From assembly GCA_040904765.1 (NCBI GenBank), contig JBBDST010000057.1:1-64000 (forward strand): a DNA stretch of 64,000 bases. The letters run 5' to 3'. Numbering within the stretch: position 1 is the stretch's first letter; each line of letters opens with the position of its first letter. A program made the position numbers and the translations under genes. The stretch comes from JBBDST01 sp040904765 (GTDB taxonomy: Bacteria > Actinomycetota > Nitriliruptoria > Nitriliruptorales > Nitriliruptoraceae). Under the pieces are notes generated by a model, which saw nothing but the letters and a program-made list of their open reading frames with translations, did not search any database and had not been told where the DNA came from. Shown here one piece after another: positions 1 to 9,058 of the stretch.

Positions 1-18
1 CCGCAGCCCAACGTAACA

Positions 19-44
19 ATCGCCACCCGGTGGGGGGTGGCGAT
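19..44 (-). terminator. hairpin downstream of the RodZ-like gene
   Basis: A perfect 9-bp inverted repeat (ATCGCCACC/GGTGGCGAT) with an 8-nt loop starts 24 nt past the stop of the RodZ-like gene. The T-tract on the minus strand is weak (TGTTACG), so it could be a terminator or an RNA 3'-end stabiliser. Confidence 0.45.
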
Positions 45-67
45 GGTGTCTGTAGAAGGTCGTTGGG

Positions 68-850
68 TCACGACACGTCTGCTCCATCGCGCGTGTAGCG
101 CACGTTGATGACTTCTCCTCGCCCGCCTTGGACGCCAAGGTCGGTGCCGTTTAATTCAGCGAATACGCCACCGGCATTACCAAAGCGTACGCGAACCTCA
201 TCGCCACGATACTGCAAGGTCTCGCCCGCCGGCACGGTCTCCTCCAACACGAGCACACCATCCACGAAAATCTGCGTCCACGAAGTTCGCTCGAACGCAA
301 GTACGAGTTCAACCCCACTGACCGGTACAACTGGTTCGGGTGCTGGGGTGTCGTTGTTGTTTGGATCGACCACATTTGGGGCGGGCGCTGGTTCAGGGGC
401 GACATCGACCAAGTCGTCCACACTTGCCGTGTCGGGCGCACGACCGCCAATTACTACCGACACGACGGTGATAAGGGCAATGATGGCGACTATCCCTGCC
501 ACAATGAGAGCGCGCACGTTCTTTTTGGGAGCAAAGGCAAGTGTGAGCCCGCCAACATCATGTTGAGAAGGGTTCATCACGTCAGGATCATTTTTAGCGT
601 ACTGATCCTGATACGCCGTTAACAGCGGGTCTGGGTCTAGACCGACAATACGGGCATAGTTGCGGATGAAACCGCGCGCATATAAGTCGGCAGAAAAAAA
701 CGAGTAGTCATCGCTTTCTAGTGCGGTGATGACTGCTTCACGACTACGCAAAGCTTCCGCTGCAGCTGCGACGGAGAGGTGTTTGTCCGTGCGGGCAGCA
801 CGCAATGCCGCACCAGGGGTGAGCATTTTTGACGTGTCGTTTTCAGCCAC
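68..850 (-). CDS. rodZ: RodZ-like protein: helix-turn-helix, one membrane segment, DUF4115
   Basis: This 260-residue protein has an N-terminal HTH_25-type helix-turn-helix (about residues 12-75), an acidic linker, one membrane segment at about 113-137, a long Pro/Ala/Asp-rich stretch and a C-terminal DUF4115-like beta domain (about 180-255). That order is the RodZ layout: the cytoplasmic HTH contacts MreB-type cytoskeleton and the outer domain takes part in wall growth. In Actinobacteria such proteins are often called only 'helix-turn-helix domain-containing protein'. The start is GTG (850). The gene stands at the left end of the minus-strand block, downstream of ftsK and the EamA transporter but separated from them by a plus-strand gene and a 321-nt divergent region, so it has its own promoter. 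Family assignment is good; a true role in cell shape is inferred. Confidence 0.8.
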   Translation of the reverse strand: MAENDTSKMLTPGAALRAARTDKHLSVAAAAEALRSREAVITALESDDYSFFSADLYARGFIRNYARIVGLDPDPLLTAYQDQYAKNDPDVMNPSQHDVGGLTLAFAPKKNVRALIVAGIVAIIALITVVSVVIGGRAPDTASVDDLVDVAPEPAPAPNVVDPNNNDTPAPEPVVPVSGVELVLAFERTSWTQIFVDGVLVLEETVPAGETLQYRGDEVRVRFGNAGGVFAELNGTDLGVQGGRGEVINVRYTRDGADVS

Positions 851-1171
851 AACAAACCTTGTTTGTCAGCACTGTCAACGATACCGGCGTGAAAGGAAAA
901 CAGCGTATTTTTTCGCGTCTACGCGCGACACAAATCTACTTAGTAAACCCCTTTTTGGCTAACGGTGTGAGCCGAAAAGGGGGTTTACGACACATTTGAT
1001 CGCCCGGACCGAACGGGAACACACGTTTCGATGCAGCCAAGACGCATCGGATCTGAATACTGCACGCCAAACTTCACAGGCACGGCACCCAAGCGACTAC
1101 ACTGACGGCGTTCAGCCGCTTGGGCATCTACAGTGCCACAACTTAGATTCACATGATGAAGGATAGTTTCG
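851..1171. promoter_or_regulatory. divergent intergenic region between RodZ-like gene and small plus-strand gene
   Basis: These 321 nt hold no convincing gene. They must carry the promoters for the RodZ-like gene (leftward) and for the small protein at 1172 (rightward). Two inverted repeats stand out: a large one at 943-988 and a perfect 8-bp one at 1088-1095/1117-1124 (CCCAAGCG/CGCTTGGG, 21-nt loop). No clear -35/-10 pair could be assigned. Confidence 0.5.
943..988. repeat. near-perfect long inverted repeat
   Basis: The left arm (943-960, starting GTAAACCCC and ending GGCT) and right arm (970-988, starting AGCC and ending GGGGGTTTAC) pair over 18-19 bp around a 9-nt loop, with one bulge and one mismatch. 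It lies upstream of both divergent genes, so it is not a simple terminator of either. It may be an operator, a leader hairpin for the RodZ-like gene, or a relic of a bidirectional terminator. Confidence 0.55.
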
Positions 1172-1420
1172 ATGACGATGCTGCGACGCGTTCTTCTCTC
1201 AGTTGTCGCGATGGTGGCCATAATGGCTCTGTCTGTTGGCCCGGTGTATGCGGCCGCGACCGAGCACGAACGCACTCCCCTCGTTGAAAACCAGCGTGAC
1301 GCGTTGGGTCTTGTGCTGCTCACCTTCTTTGTGGTAGTTGGCGGTGCCGCTTTTGCCAATTCGCGACGCCAAATGAAGGGCGAACGTCCGCAAGCTTCAG
1401 GTGAGTTTCGCTGGCGCTAA
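1172..1420 (+). CDS. small exported or membrane-anchored protein of unknown function
   Basis: This 82-residue ORF is on the opposite strand to its neighbours. It starts with ATG 8 nt after a GAAGGA ribosome binding site (1158-1163). The N-terminus is basic then strongly hydrophobic (about residues 5-27) and ends in a VYAAA signal-peptidase-like site. A second hydrophobic segment spans about residues 44-63, followed by a basic tail. It is therefore likely a small secreted or bitopic membrane protein. No family is recognised. It converges on the EamA transporter gene, whose stop is only 4 nt away. The binding site and the residue pattern argue for a real gene; its function is unknown. Confidence 0.6.
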   Translation: MTMLRRVLLSVVAMVAIMALSVGPVYAAATEHERTPLVENQRDALGLVLLTFFVVVGGAAFANSRRQMKGERPQASGEFRWR

Positions 1421-1423
1421 GCA

Positions 1424-2272
1424 CTACCCGGCAACAATCGCCGCAATCGCTACGAGCGCCAACACAACCGCTATTGCTTGGGTGTAGCGCAGCCGTTCAT
1501 GCAACAGATACCGGCCGGCAAGCACCGTCACGACCGGAAAAAGCGATGTCAACAGCACCGAGATACCTAACGCTCCGGTGCGCGTAGCACCCAAAAAGAA
1601 TGCTTGAGCCAGCGCGTCAAGTACGCCAGCGGCAAACATCAAGCTGAGCGGTATCCGGCCAGACACACGCTGATGGCCGCGTGTGATCACCAGCCCGACG
1701 ACGATGGTGGCACTGACACGTCCGGCCAGTAACGGCCACAGTCCGCTGTCGGCCGGGGCTTGATTCAACGCAATGTAGAACACGCCAAAACCGACTCCAG
1801 CGGCAACACTGAGCCACAGCGCGCGCTGCTCAAGCTTGCCGTGGTTTGCCGTTGGGCGGTATGCGACCAGTACAACGGCGCCAAGACCACACACCATTCC
1901 TGCCGCTTGCATCCCGCTTAACTGCTCAGCGAAATATACGACTCCGACGAGTACCGGTACAGCCACACTTACCGCAGCGGCGATCGGCGAGACAATGCCG
2001 ATCGGGCTTAACGCCATAGCTCGAAAATAGCTAATCAAGCCGATCACGCCTGCAATGCCAGCAATACTGCCAATGGTGAGTGCGCGCAACGACACCGGAT
2101 CGTTTAACAGCAATGTCACCGGCACCAGTACGACCAGTCCTGTCAACTGAATCCAAAACGTCACCCATACGGCGGCAAGTTTGCGGGCTGCGACAGCCCC
2201 ACACACATCAGAGATGCCGTAACTGACCGCGGCAGCGAGACTAAAAAGATGAACGCTTGCCAGTGGCCCCAC
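1424..2272 (-). CDS. EamA/DMT-family transporter
   Basis: This 282-residue, almost wholly hydrophobic protein has about ten membrane segments arranged as two homologous five-helix halves, with a basic break near residues 145-155. It ends in the GRYLLHERLR stretch, where a conserved Glu precedes the last two helices of EamA proteins. Members export amino acids, nucleotides or other metabolites; the substrate cannot be read from the sequence. The start is a GTG (2272) just downstream of the ftsK stop, with a 6-nt gap, so the gene is probably co-transcribed and coupled to ftsK. The ribosome binding site is weak, which fits coupling. Confidence 0.85.
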   Translation of the reverse strand: MGPLASVHLFSLAAAVSYGISDVCGAVAARKLAAVWVTFWIQLTGLVVLVPVTLLLNDPVSLRALTIGSIAGIAGVIGLISYFRAMALSPIGIVSPIAAAVSVAVPVLVGVVYFAEQLSGMQAAGMVCGLGAVVLVAYRPTANHGKLEQRALWLSVAAGVGFGVFYIALNQAPADSGLWPLLAGRVSATIVVGLVITRGHQRVSGRIPLSLMFAAGVLDALAQAFFLGATRTGALGISVLLTSLFPVVTVLAGRYLLHERLRYTQAIAVVLALVAIAAIVAG

Positions 2273-2278
2273 GCCGAA

Positions 2279-4615
2279 CTACAACACGCCGCGAGTCAAC
2301 GCGTCGTCAAGCATCTCTGGACTCCACAGCACCTCACGTGCCTTTGAGCCTTCGTTTGGGCCGACTACACCGAGTTCTTCAAGCTCGTCCATCAGCCGTC
2401 CAGCGCGGGCAAAACCGATCCGTAGTTTGCGTTGAAGCATCGAGGTTGATCCAAGTCCACTGACCACTACCTGTTCGGCTGCGCGACGCAACAGTGCCTC
2501 ATCCGAGTCGTCACCAAACGCACGGCGTGCATCACCGTTAGCGCCGGCTGTGGGTTCGCGCACCATCTGCTCTTCAAATTGTGGTTCTTGCTGTTCGCGA
2601 CAGAACGCAACCGCAGCGGCAATTTCTTTCTCAGTCACCCAACAGCCCTGCAAACGCGACGGTTTGCCTTGGCTTGCCGGCAAAAACAGCATGTCGCCTT
2701 TTCCGACCAGTTTCTCGGCACCGTTTGCATCGATGATGGTGCGTGAGTCTGTTTGCGAAGCGACCTGAAGCGCTAAACGCGACGGAATATTGGCTTTGAT
2801 GAGGCCGGTGATCACGTCGACTGATGGCCGCTGAGTTGCGATCACCATGTGAATGCCAACAGCACGGGCCATCTGTGCGATCCGGCAAATCGCATCTTCT
2901 ACATCGCGTGGTGCGACCAGCATCAAATCGGCCAGTTCGTCGATTACCAGCAGGATGTATGGCAATGCTTCGGCAGCGATACGGGTTGGCATCCCGTCAT
3001 CCCCGATTGGCCCTTCTCGATCCGGCACTGTGCCGGCTTTCACGGCGTCGTTGAATCCGTCGATGTTGCGAAAACCCGCCAACGCCAGTTTTTCGTAGCG
3101 TTGTTCCATTTCTTTCACACACCACTGCACCGCTTCGGCGGCGCGGCGCGGATCAGTCACGACTGGCGAGAGCAGGTGAGGTGCACCTTGGTAGGCGTTG
3201 AGTTCGACCCGTTTCGGGTCGATCAGAATCATCCGCACCTCGTCTGGGCGTGCCCGCATAATGAGCGAATGGATCATCCCGTTGAGGGTTACCGACTTGC
3301 CTGACCCGGTCGCGCCAGAAACAAGCAGGTGCGGCATGGTTGCCAAGTTGATAACGATCGGTTTGCCTGCAATGTCGACACCAAGAGCAACGGACAGCGG
3401 ATGGGTTTCTGCGGCTGCTTCAGGGGAACGCAAAATATCGCCCAACGTGACAAGGTCCCGTTGACGGTTTGGAACCTCGACGCCAATCGCCGATTTGCCG
3501 GGGATCGGGGCGACTATCCGCACGTCTTGGGCAGCCAACGCATACGCGATGTCATCGCCCATGTTTGCGACTTTTTTCACCTGCACGCCTGGGCCAAGTT
3601 CAATTTCAAAGCGTGTGACAGTTGGGCCGCGTGACCAGCGGGCTACGGTGGCATCGACTCCAAACTGACGGAACGTTTCTTGCAGTGCAGCCGTTTGCGC
3701 ATCGATGGTGCGAGACGACTCGGCGCCGATTTTGCGTCCTTCAGCCAACAGGTGCAGCGGCGGCAGTTGATACTGGGTGTAGTCGGCGTTGGGCCGTACT
3801 TTTTTGGCTTTTTTCACGCCAAGATCAACCGGCGGTGCAATTGCCGGTTCGACTTCTTTGTTCCCGCCGTCACTTACTCCCGCCGCAACAGGTGCAGCTT
3901 CGGTGGTGTCATCAAGATCAAGTACAGCCCGTGATGCCCCCGGATTACCTGCAACCGTCGGTGGTGTGCCGTTTGAGGAAGTTGACGTTGGCGTGTCGAC
4001 AGTGCGTTCACGAAACTTGCGGCCAACGGCAGTAACGCCACGGCGAAACCCGTCAGCGATCGTTGCAAGCGGCGTTTTAGTGACAATCAGGATGCCAAGC
4101 ACAGCCAGAGCAACCGCAACAACCCCTGCCCCCCAGGTCGATGCGATCATGATGAGCGGTGTCGCTACGAGCCAACCAAACCAGCCACCGGCAGGCCACA
4201 CGTCACGGGGCGATGCGAATGGATCTGGCATACCAAGAGCCAAGTGCAGCAAAGTGAGCGCGCCTGCAGCGAACACGACCAGCCCAATGGTGAGCCGTCC
4301 AGCTTCAGGTTTCTCGTCTTTTTGGATCACGCTGGTGATTCCCACAGCCACCAGAGCGATCGGTAAGAGATAACCGGCGAGCCCAAACACGCCGCGTGCC
4401 ATGGCGTTCAACGCATCACCTAACGGTCCTGCGGCCGACAGGTAGATGCCAAGAGCACTCAACACGCCAAGTGCAATCAGAAACACGCTGAGTAGATCAA
4501 CTTTGCGTTCGCGCATGACGGCGCGAAACGCACCGTTGTTAGTTGACGCCGACGGTTTCTTGGCAGCAGCAGTTTTACGCGGTGTGCGTTTCGGCGTTTT
4601 TTTTGCGGGACTCAC
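2279..4615 (-). CDS. ftsK: DNA translocase FtsK/SpoIIIE
   Basis: At 778 residues this is a normal-length actinobacterial FtsK. The order is a basic N-terminus, four or five membrane helices (about 35-180), a short charged linker, an alpha domain (about 275-400), a RecA-like motor with Walker A GATGSGKS near residue 433 and Walker B LLVIDELAD near 560, and a C-terminal gamma winged helix (about 700-770) that reads KOPS-like polarity sites. It anchors at the septum and pumps chromosome DNA, working with Xer recombinase; a Xer gene is at 38883. The GTG start (4615) follows AAGGA by 6 nt. RNase J lies upstream, 74 nt away. Confidence 0.97.
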   Translation of the reverse strand: MSPAKKTPKRTPRKTAAAKKPSASTNNGAFRAVMRERKVDLLSVFLIALGVLSALGIYLSAAGPLGDALNAMARGVFGLAGYLLPIALVAVGITSVIQKDEKPEAGRLTIGLVVFAAGALTLLHLALGMPDPFASPRDVWPAGGWFGWLVATPLIMIASTWGAGVVAVALAVLGILIVTKTPLATIADGFRRGVTAVGRKFRERTVDTPTSTSSNGTPPTVAGNPGASRAVLDLDDTTEAAPVAAGVSDGGNKEVEPAIAPPVDLGVKKAKKVRPNADYTQYQLPPLHLLAEGRKIGAESSRTIDAQTAALQETFRQFGVDATVARWSRGPTVTRFEIELGPGVQVKKVANMGDDIAYALAAQDVRIVAPIPGKSAIGVEVPNRQRDLVTLGDILRSPEAAAETHPLSVALGVDIAGKPIVINLATMPHLLVSGATGSGKSVTLNGMIHSLIMRARPDEVRMILIDPKRVELNAYQGAPHLLSPVVTDPRRAAEAVQWCVKEMEQRYEKLALAGFRNIDGFNDAVKAGTVPDREGPIGDDGMPTRIAAEALPYILLVIDELADLMLVAPRDVEDAICRIAQMARAVGIHMVIATQRPSVDVITGLIKANIPSRLALQVASQTDSRTIIDANGAEKLVGKGDMLFLPASQGKPSRLQGCWVTEKEIAAAVAFCREQQEPQFEEQMVREPTAGANGDARRAFGDDSDEALLRRAAEQVVVSGLGSTSMLQRKLRIGFARAGRLMDELEELGVVGPNEGSKAREVLWSPEMLDDALTRGVL

Positions 4616-4689
4616 TGAGGTCCTTATGCCTTCGAGGTGGAGTAAAGGCTATCGACGAAACCGGGCAAAGCTTCGTATTGGCTGCCTCG

Positions 4690-6357
4690 TTAGACGTGTT
4701 GGATAACGGGCAGGACAACTGGCCGGCGGCCAGTTTCCCGATTGAACTGGGTCGAAACCGACTGAACGACGCGTTGCCGTAACCCGTCATGATCAGCCCG
4801 CACCGCCGCGGGCACTTCTGCGATGAGCGCTTCGACCTGTGCGGCGATCTGAGTCAACAATTCGCCGGCGCTGGCACCATACACGACCCCTTTTTGCAAC
4901 ACGGTGACCGGAGCGGCAAGCGTGTGCTGCTTGGCGTCTAACGTCACAGTGACAACACAGATGCCGTCTTCGCCGATCCTGCGGCGTTCGCGTAACAGTG
5001 CCGGGCCGACATCGTCGCTGGTCCCATCGATATAGACATGGCTGGTAGGGACACCATCACCACGCGACACATGCCCGTTTTCTAACCGGACAGTGTCGCC
5101 GTCTTCACAGATCAGGACGTGTTCGTCGAGACACCCCGTTGAAGTTGCAATGCGTGCATGTGCTGCCAGATGGCGATGTTCGCCGTGCACGGGAATGACA
5201 TACTCCGCTTCAACAATATTGTGAAACAACACGAGGTCTTCCGCGCTGGCATGACCGGAGACATGCACGCGACCAATACCTTTATGCACGACTTGAGCAC
5301 CGCGGCGTGACAGGTTGTTAATGGACCGAAACACGGCGTTTTCGTTGCCGGGAATCAGACTTGACGCGAGGATCACCAGATCGCCCGCTCCAACGGACAG
5401 CCACCGGTGATCGCCTGAACCCATCAGCGACAGGGCACTGAATGGTTCGCCTTGCGAGCCGGTTGAAATGACTACCAGTTCGTCGCGTGCGAAGCGTTCG
5501 ACGTCGCGCGGATCAACCGCGTTTTCCATCGAATACTGGAGATAGCCAAGGTCGCTTGCGATCGCCATGTTGCGGATCATGGAACGTCCGACAAACACCG
5601 GCCGGCGTCCAACAGCAGTTGCAGCGTCTAACACCTGTTGGATGCGGTGCACGTGTGAGGCAAACGACGCGACGACAACCAGTCCTGTGGCGTCGTTCAT
5701 GTGGTGACGTAACGTGTCACCGATGCTGCGTTCTGGTTCAACATGCCCTGGCGTTTCAGCCCCGGTTGAGTCGGCCAGCAACAAATCGATGCCGTCATCA
5801 CCTAGACGCGCAAAATGTGCCAGGTCGGTGGGACGACCATCGAGTGGCTGCTGGTCCAGTTTGAAATCACCGGTGTGCACAATCAGGCCATGTGGGGTAC
5901 GAAACGCGAACGCGACGCCATCAGGGATGGAGTGGCTTACCTGCACCACTTCAACTACAAACGGCCCGTCGGTGATGGTTTCGCCGGGTGCAATCACCCG
6001 ATATTCGGGTGGTTCTAGATCAGGCCATTCTTCTAAAATGGCTTCGCAGAAGGCGACCGTAAGTACGGTCCCGTACACGACCACCTTACGTTTCAAGTCT
6101 CGTAGCAGGTAGGGCAGTGCACCAATGTGATCGAGGTGGCCGTGGGTGAGAAAGACGGCATGGACATCGTCGCCACGGTCGTTTAGCCACGACCAGTCCG
6201 GCAAGATCAGATCAACCCCAGGATGGTCACTGTCGGGAAACAACACACCGACATCGATGATGCCAATCCGCCCGTCAATAGTGATGGTTGCCATGTTGCG
6301 GCCGATAGCCCCAAGCCCCCCAAGAAACGCAATTTCGACTGGCGGGTTCTCACTCAT
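4690..6357 (-). CDS. rnj: ribonuclease J
   Basis: This 555-residue metallo-beta-lactamase/beta-CASP nuclease has the zinc motif HGHLDHIG near residue 75, a second His in the DSTG-containing core, the beta-CASP region, and the C-terminal dimerisation domain. Family members have both 5'-to-3' exoribonuclease and endonuclease activity and take part in mRNA decay and rRNA maturation. The ATG start overlaps the dapA stop in an ATGA, so the two are translationally coupled, as in the RNase J-dapA arrangement of mycobacteria (recalled). Confidence 0.96.
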   Translation of the reverse strand: MSENPPVEIAFLGGLGAIGRNMATITIDGRIGIIDVGVLFPDSDHPGVDLILPDWSWLNDRGDDVHAVFLTHGHLDHIGALPYLLRDLKRKVVVYGTVLTVAFCEAILEEWPDLEPPEYRVIAPGETITDGPFVVEVVQVSHSIPDGVAFAFRTPHGLIVHTGDFKLDQQPLDGRPTDLAHFARLGDDGIDLLLADSTGAETPGHVEPERSIGDTLRHHMNDATGLVVVASFASHVHRIQQVLDAATAVGRRPVFVGRSMIRNMAIASDLGYLQYSMENAVDPRDVERFARDELVVISTGSQGEPFSALSLMGSGDHRWLSVGAGDLVILASSLIPGNENAVFRSINNLSRRGAQVVHKGIGRVHVSGHASAEDLVLFHNIVEAEYVIPVHGEHRHLAAHARIATSTGCLDEHVLICEDGDTVRLENGHVSRGDGVPTSHVYIDGTSDDVGPALLRERRRIGEDGICVVTVTLDAKQHTLAAPVTVLQKGVVYGASAGELLTQIAAQVEALIAEVPAAVRADHDGLRQRVVQSVSTQFNRETGRRPVVLPVIQHV

Positions 6358-7283
6358 ACAACATCCTTTAGGGCGTCAAGCACCACGATCATGCGTTGCG
6401 TAACAGCCTCGGAGGCATCAGCAAGCGGCGAACGGACCGGACCGGCCGGAAGTCCCTTGTAGGCAAGGCCAGCTTTCAATGGTGCAGGTGACGGTTCAGC
6501 AAACAGTGCCCGGTGCAACGGCATACAAGCCAGATGCAGTGCGCGTGCACGGGCCGGGTTAGTTTCAAACACGTGAATCATCTCACGAATCATCGGCCCG
6601 ACCAGATGGGCAGCCACCGAAATGACCCCGAACGCACCGACTGACAACAGCGGCAAGTTCATTTCATCAGCACCCGACCACAGCGCAAATCCGCCGTTGG
6701 CGCCGGCTGTTGCCACCGCAACATCGAGTGCTTTCCCAAGATCACCGGTGGCATCTTTCACACCGACGATGTGAGGGATCATGGCGAGCGTGGCCAACGT
6801 TTCGACATGCAGCACGGCAGCGGTACGGCCAGGAATGTCATAGATGACCAGTGGCAGCGGGGTTGCTTCGGCGACGGCCACGAAATGGCGCAGCAAGCCA
6901 CGCTGGTCGGGTTTGTTGTAGTACGGCGAGACGACCAGCAGCGAATCAGCGCCCGCATCAAACGCATGTTGGGCCGTGTGAATCGTTTTGGCCGTATCGT
7001 TTGACCCAACCCCCATCATCACCGTGGCGTGGCTGCCGGCGGTTTCTTTCACTAACGCCAAAAGTTCCCACGGTTCTTCGCCGTGCAGCGTCGGCGATTC
7101 GCCCGTTGTGCCGTTGACGAGCACGGTGGTTGTGCCGGTGTCGATCAGGTGACGGGCGAGCGTTACGGCACCGTCACGGTCCAGTTCGCCATTCGGGGTG
7201 AACGGGGTCGCCATAGCCGTGACGAGCTGGCCGATGCCGTGGACCGTCGGTGCCGGCGAAACTTCGGCTGTGTCCACAGTCAT
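6354..7283 (-). CDS. dapA: 4-hydroxy-tetrahydrodipicolinate synthase
   Basis: This enzyme condenses pyruvate with aspartate semialdehyde, the first step unique to lysine and diaminopimelate synthesis. All landmarks are visible: GTTGESPTL (about 58-66), Tyr148 in VIYDIPGR, and the Schiff-base Lys176 in VGVKDATGD. The length (309 residues) is normal. It overlaps RNase J by 4 nt and lies 30 nt after the ThyX-like gene. dapB is in the same block at 12765, split from it by the ABC exporter and the PPR-type gene. Confidence 0.97.
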   Translation of the reverse strand: MTVDTAEVSPAPTVHGIGQLVTAMATPFTPNGELDRDGAVTLARHLIDTGTTTVLVNGTTGESPTLHGEEPWELLALVKETAGSHATVMMGVGSNDTAKTIHTAQHAFDAGADSLLVVSPYYNKPDQRGLLRHFVAVAEATPLPLVIYDIPGRTAAVLHVETLATLAMIPHIVGVKDATGDLGKALDVAVATAGANGGFALWSGADEMNLPLLSVGAFGVISVAAHLVGPMIREMIHVFETNPARARALHLACMPLHRALFAEPSPAPLKAGLAYKGLPAGPVRSPLADASEAVTQRMIVVLDALKDVV

Positions 7284-7313
7284 CGCCTTTCGTCTGCGTG
7301 CCTCAACGTCATC

Positions 7314-8909
7314 CTAACCTGCTTGGTTGCGCTGGCGACGCTGTTCGGCCGCCCGTTCGGCATCTAAACGTTCCAGTGCGACTGAAGAATGGTCGACGTG
7401 CTGCATTGCTTCAGCAACGGCAACGTGGCCAGCTTCGTTGCGGATCAACGTGTGCATTTGCTGCACAACCGCACGGTACTGCGGATGACCTTGCGGGGTG
7501 GAACGAAGTTCCAGCATCTGCATGGCTGCCCGAGCATTCATCTGCATGCTGTAACGCACCCGATAGGCGAAACACACGGCATATTGGGCGGCTGCTGGAT
7601 GGTCAACTGCGATGCGTTGATACAACGCGTCGCTGCGTTCAAGGGCTTCATGCCATTTGTCTTGAACGCCCGCATGTTCGAGTTCTTCAGGCGTTTCATA
7701 ACCGTGCACGGTCGTTAACGGCTGCCATTCGATGGTCATCATCCGGTGACGTTGCAGGTCACGGAAACCGCCATAGTCACCAAGGACGTCAAAGCGATAC
7801 CAGATCCGTTCAAGGCCCCGTCCTGGTCGATGCCGGCGATTATGACGTTCCCCAACGTAGGCGTCGATGACAGCACGCCGTTTGGCGTCCGGCCAACTGT
7901 CTACGAGTGTTTCAAGCTGCTGTTCTGCAATGTCCACATGCGGATACAGCGCGGCGGTTGCCAACACAACTTCCGCCTTGCGCGGGTCACGGGGCGTGTA
8001 ATCCACCAGCGTTACCAGTGGACTTGGATCGATGGCAACACTGGGCACGTAGGCGGCAGCCAGTTCACGAACTTCGCTGCGGCGCTCAGCTAAATACGCC
8101 GACCAGCGCACCCCTCGGTCTTCACGATCTACCCGGGTGAGAAACGACGGGATGACGCGCCGCAGTTCACGCAACAGGCGCCCGGCAACTTCGTGCGATT
8201 CGGCCAGGTCGTCGGCACGCAGCCGCAGCAACATGTTTTCGTAGGCTTGACCAGACGCGAACATACCAAGGTTGGATGTGGTCGCGGCCGGCAGTAACCC
8301 TCGCAGCAAATCGAGCGTTTTGGCCTGCGCGACCCGCGCATACACGCCCGGGCTGACGTCTGCTTGCGGCGGGTAGGCCTCTTCGACAAACTGGCGTACG
8401 GCCGGAAGGGCGTCGCTGTACAGGCCAAAAATGGCGTCAAGTTCTTGGTTGAAGCTCGCTGCGTGGGGGCCACCGGCAAGTTCTGCTGGCCGGTGGTAGC
8501 GGTATGCCCCGTCAATTTTCGTGTCGAACGGGATATAGCGGGTGGACTGTTCAAGATAGGAGGCGAGTCGGCCCCATTCGAGCCGTTTTGTCAGCAGGTT
8601 CGAAACGTTTTCGATCGCTACGTGCGCTGCGCCAACTTGCGCTACCGAATCGTCACCATATTCGGTGAATACCCGGCCATACAGCGCTTCAGCACGGGCG
8701 GGAGAATCGTCTGTTTGCAGGTCGTCGGCAAATTCGTCAAGCAACAGCCGTTTGAGTGAACCGCCGTAACGTGAATACCGGGCGAAGAGGGCGCCTTTGA
8801 CGACTTCAGGGAGCCGATCAAGCGCAAACACGTCACCGTCAGGGTCGCTGACATAACGGGCAAGGAATTCCCGTTCGTCAGCGGTGAACGCCGACTCGTC
8901 GTTAGGCAC
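7314..8909 (-). CDS. tandem ThyX-like (flavin-dependent thymidylate synthase family) protein
   Basis: The 531 residues form two Thy1-type domains in tandem, about twice the usual ThyX length (220-250). The first half has the ThyX-like stretch YGDDSVAQVG and an ending QSTRY, but the flavin/dUMP motif RHR-x7-S reads WGR-x7-S (residues 112-122). The second half has an intact RHR (387-389), but the Ser seven residues on is Pro397. The halves have thus lost complementary parts of the motif. The position beside dapA and RNase J is that of the normal thyX gene in mycobacteria (recalled), so it may be the cell's dTMP synthase working as a pseudo-oligomer, or a derived protein without that activity. 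The GTG start (8909) follows an AAAGGGGG site. Confidence 0.8.
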   Translation of the reverse strand: MPNDESAFTADEREFLARYVSDPDGDVFALDRLPEVVKGALFARYSRYGGSLKRLLLDEFADDLQTDDSPARAEALYGRVFTEYGDDSVAQVGAAHVAIENVSNLLTKRLEWGRLASYLEQSTRYIPFDTKIDGAYRYHRPAELAGGPHAASFNQELDAIFGLYSDALPAVRQFVEEAYPPQADVSPGVYARVAQAKTLDLLRGLLPAATTSNLGMFASGQAYENMLLRLRADDLAESHEVAGRLLRELRRVIPSFLTRVDREDRGVRWSAYLAERRSEVRELAAAYVPSVAIDPSPLVTLVDYTPRDPRKAEVVLATAALYPHVDIAEQQLETLVDSWPDAKRRAVIDAYVGERHNRRHRPGRGLERIWYRFDVLGDYGGFRDLQRHRMMTIEWQPLTTVHGYETPEELEHAGVQDKWHEALERSDALYQRIAVDHPAAAQYAVCFAYRVRYSMQMNARAAMQMLELRSTPQGHPQYRAVVQQMHTLIRNEAGHVAVAEAMQHVDHSSVALERLDAERAAEQRRQRNQAG

Positions 8910-9058
8910 AACACACCCCCTTTCACCACAACACGTGTTTGTTTGGACCGCGGTTAGCGTAGCGAGCCTTGCTTGGCGACCGACATCACACGCTGCAGTT
9001 ATGCCGTACTGTCATAGGGTGATCGGCCGCGTTAGGCCTCACGGTAGGGGAGCGTTTG

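Noticed and set aside
985..1359. 124-residue minus-strand ORF in the RodZ upstream region
   Set aside because: It overlaps the better supported small exported protein and crosses the inverted-repeat region, with no domain features.
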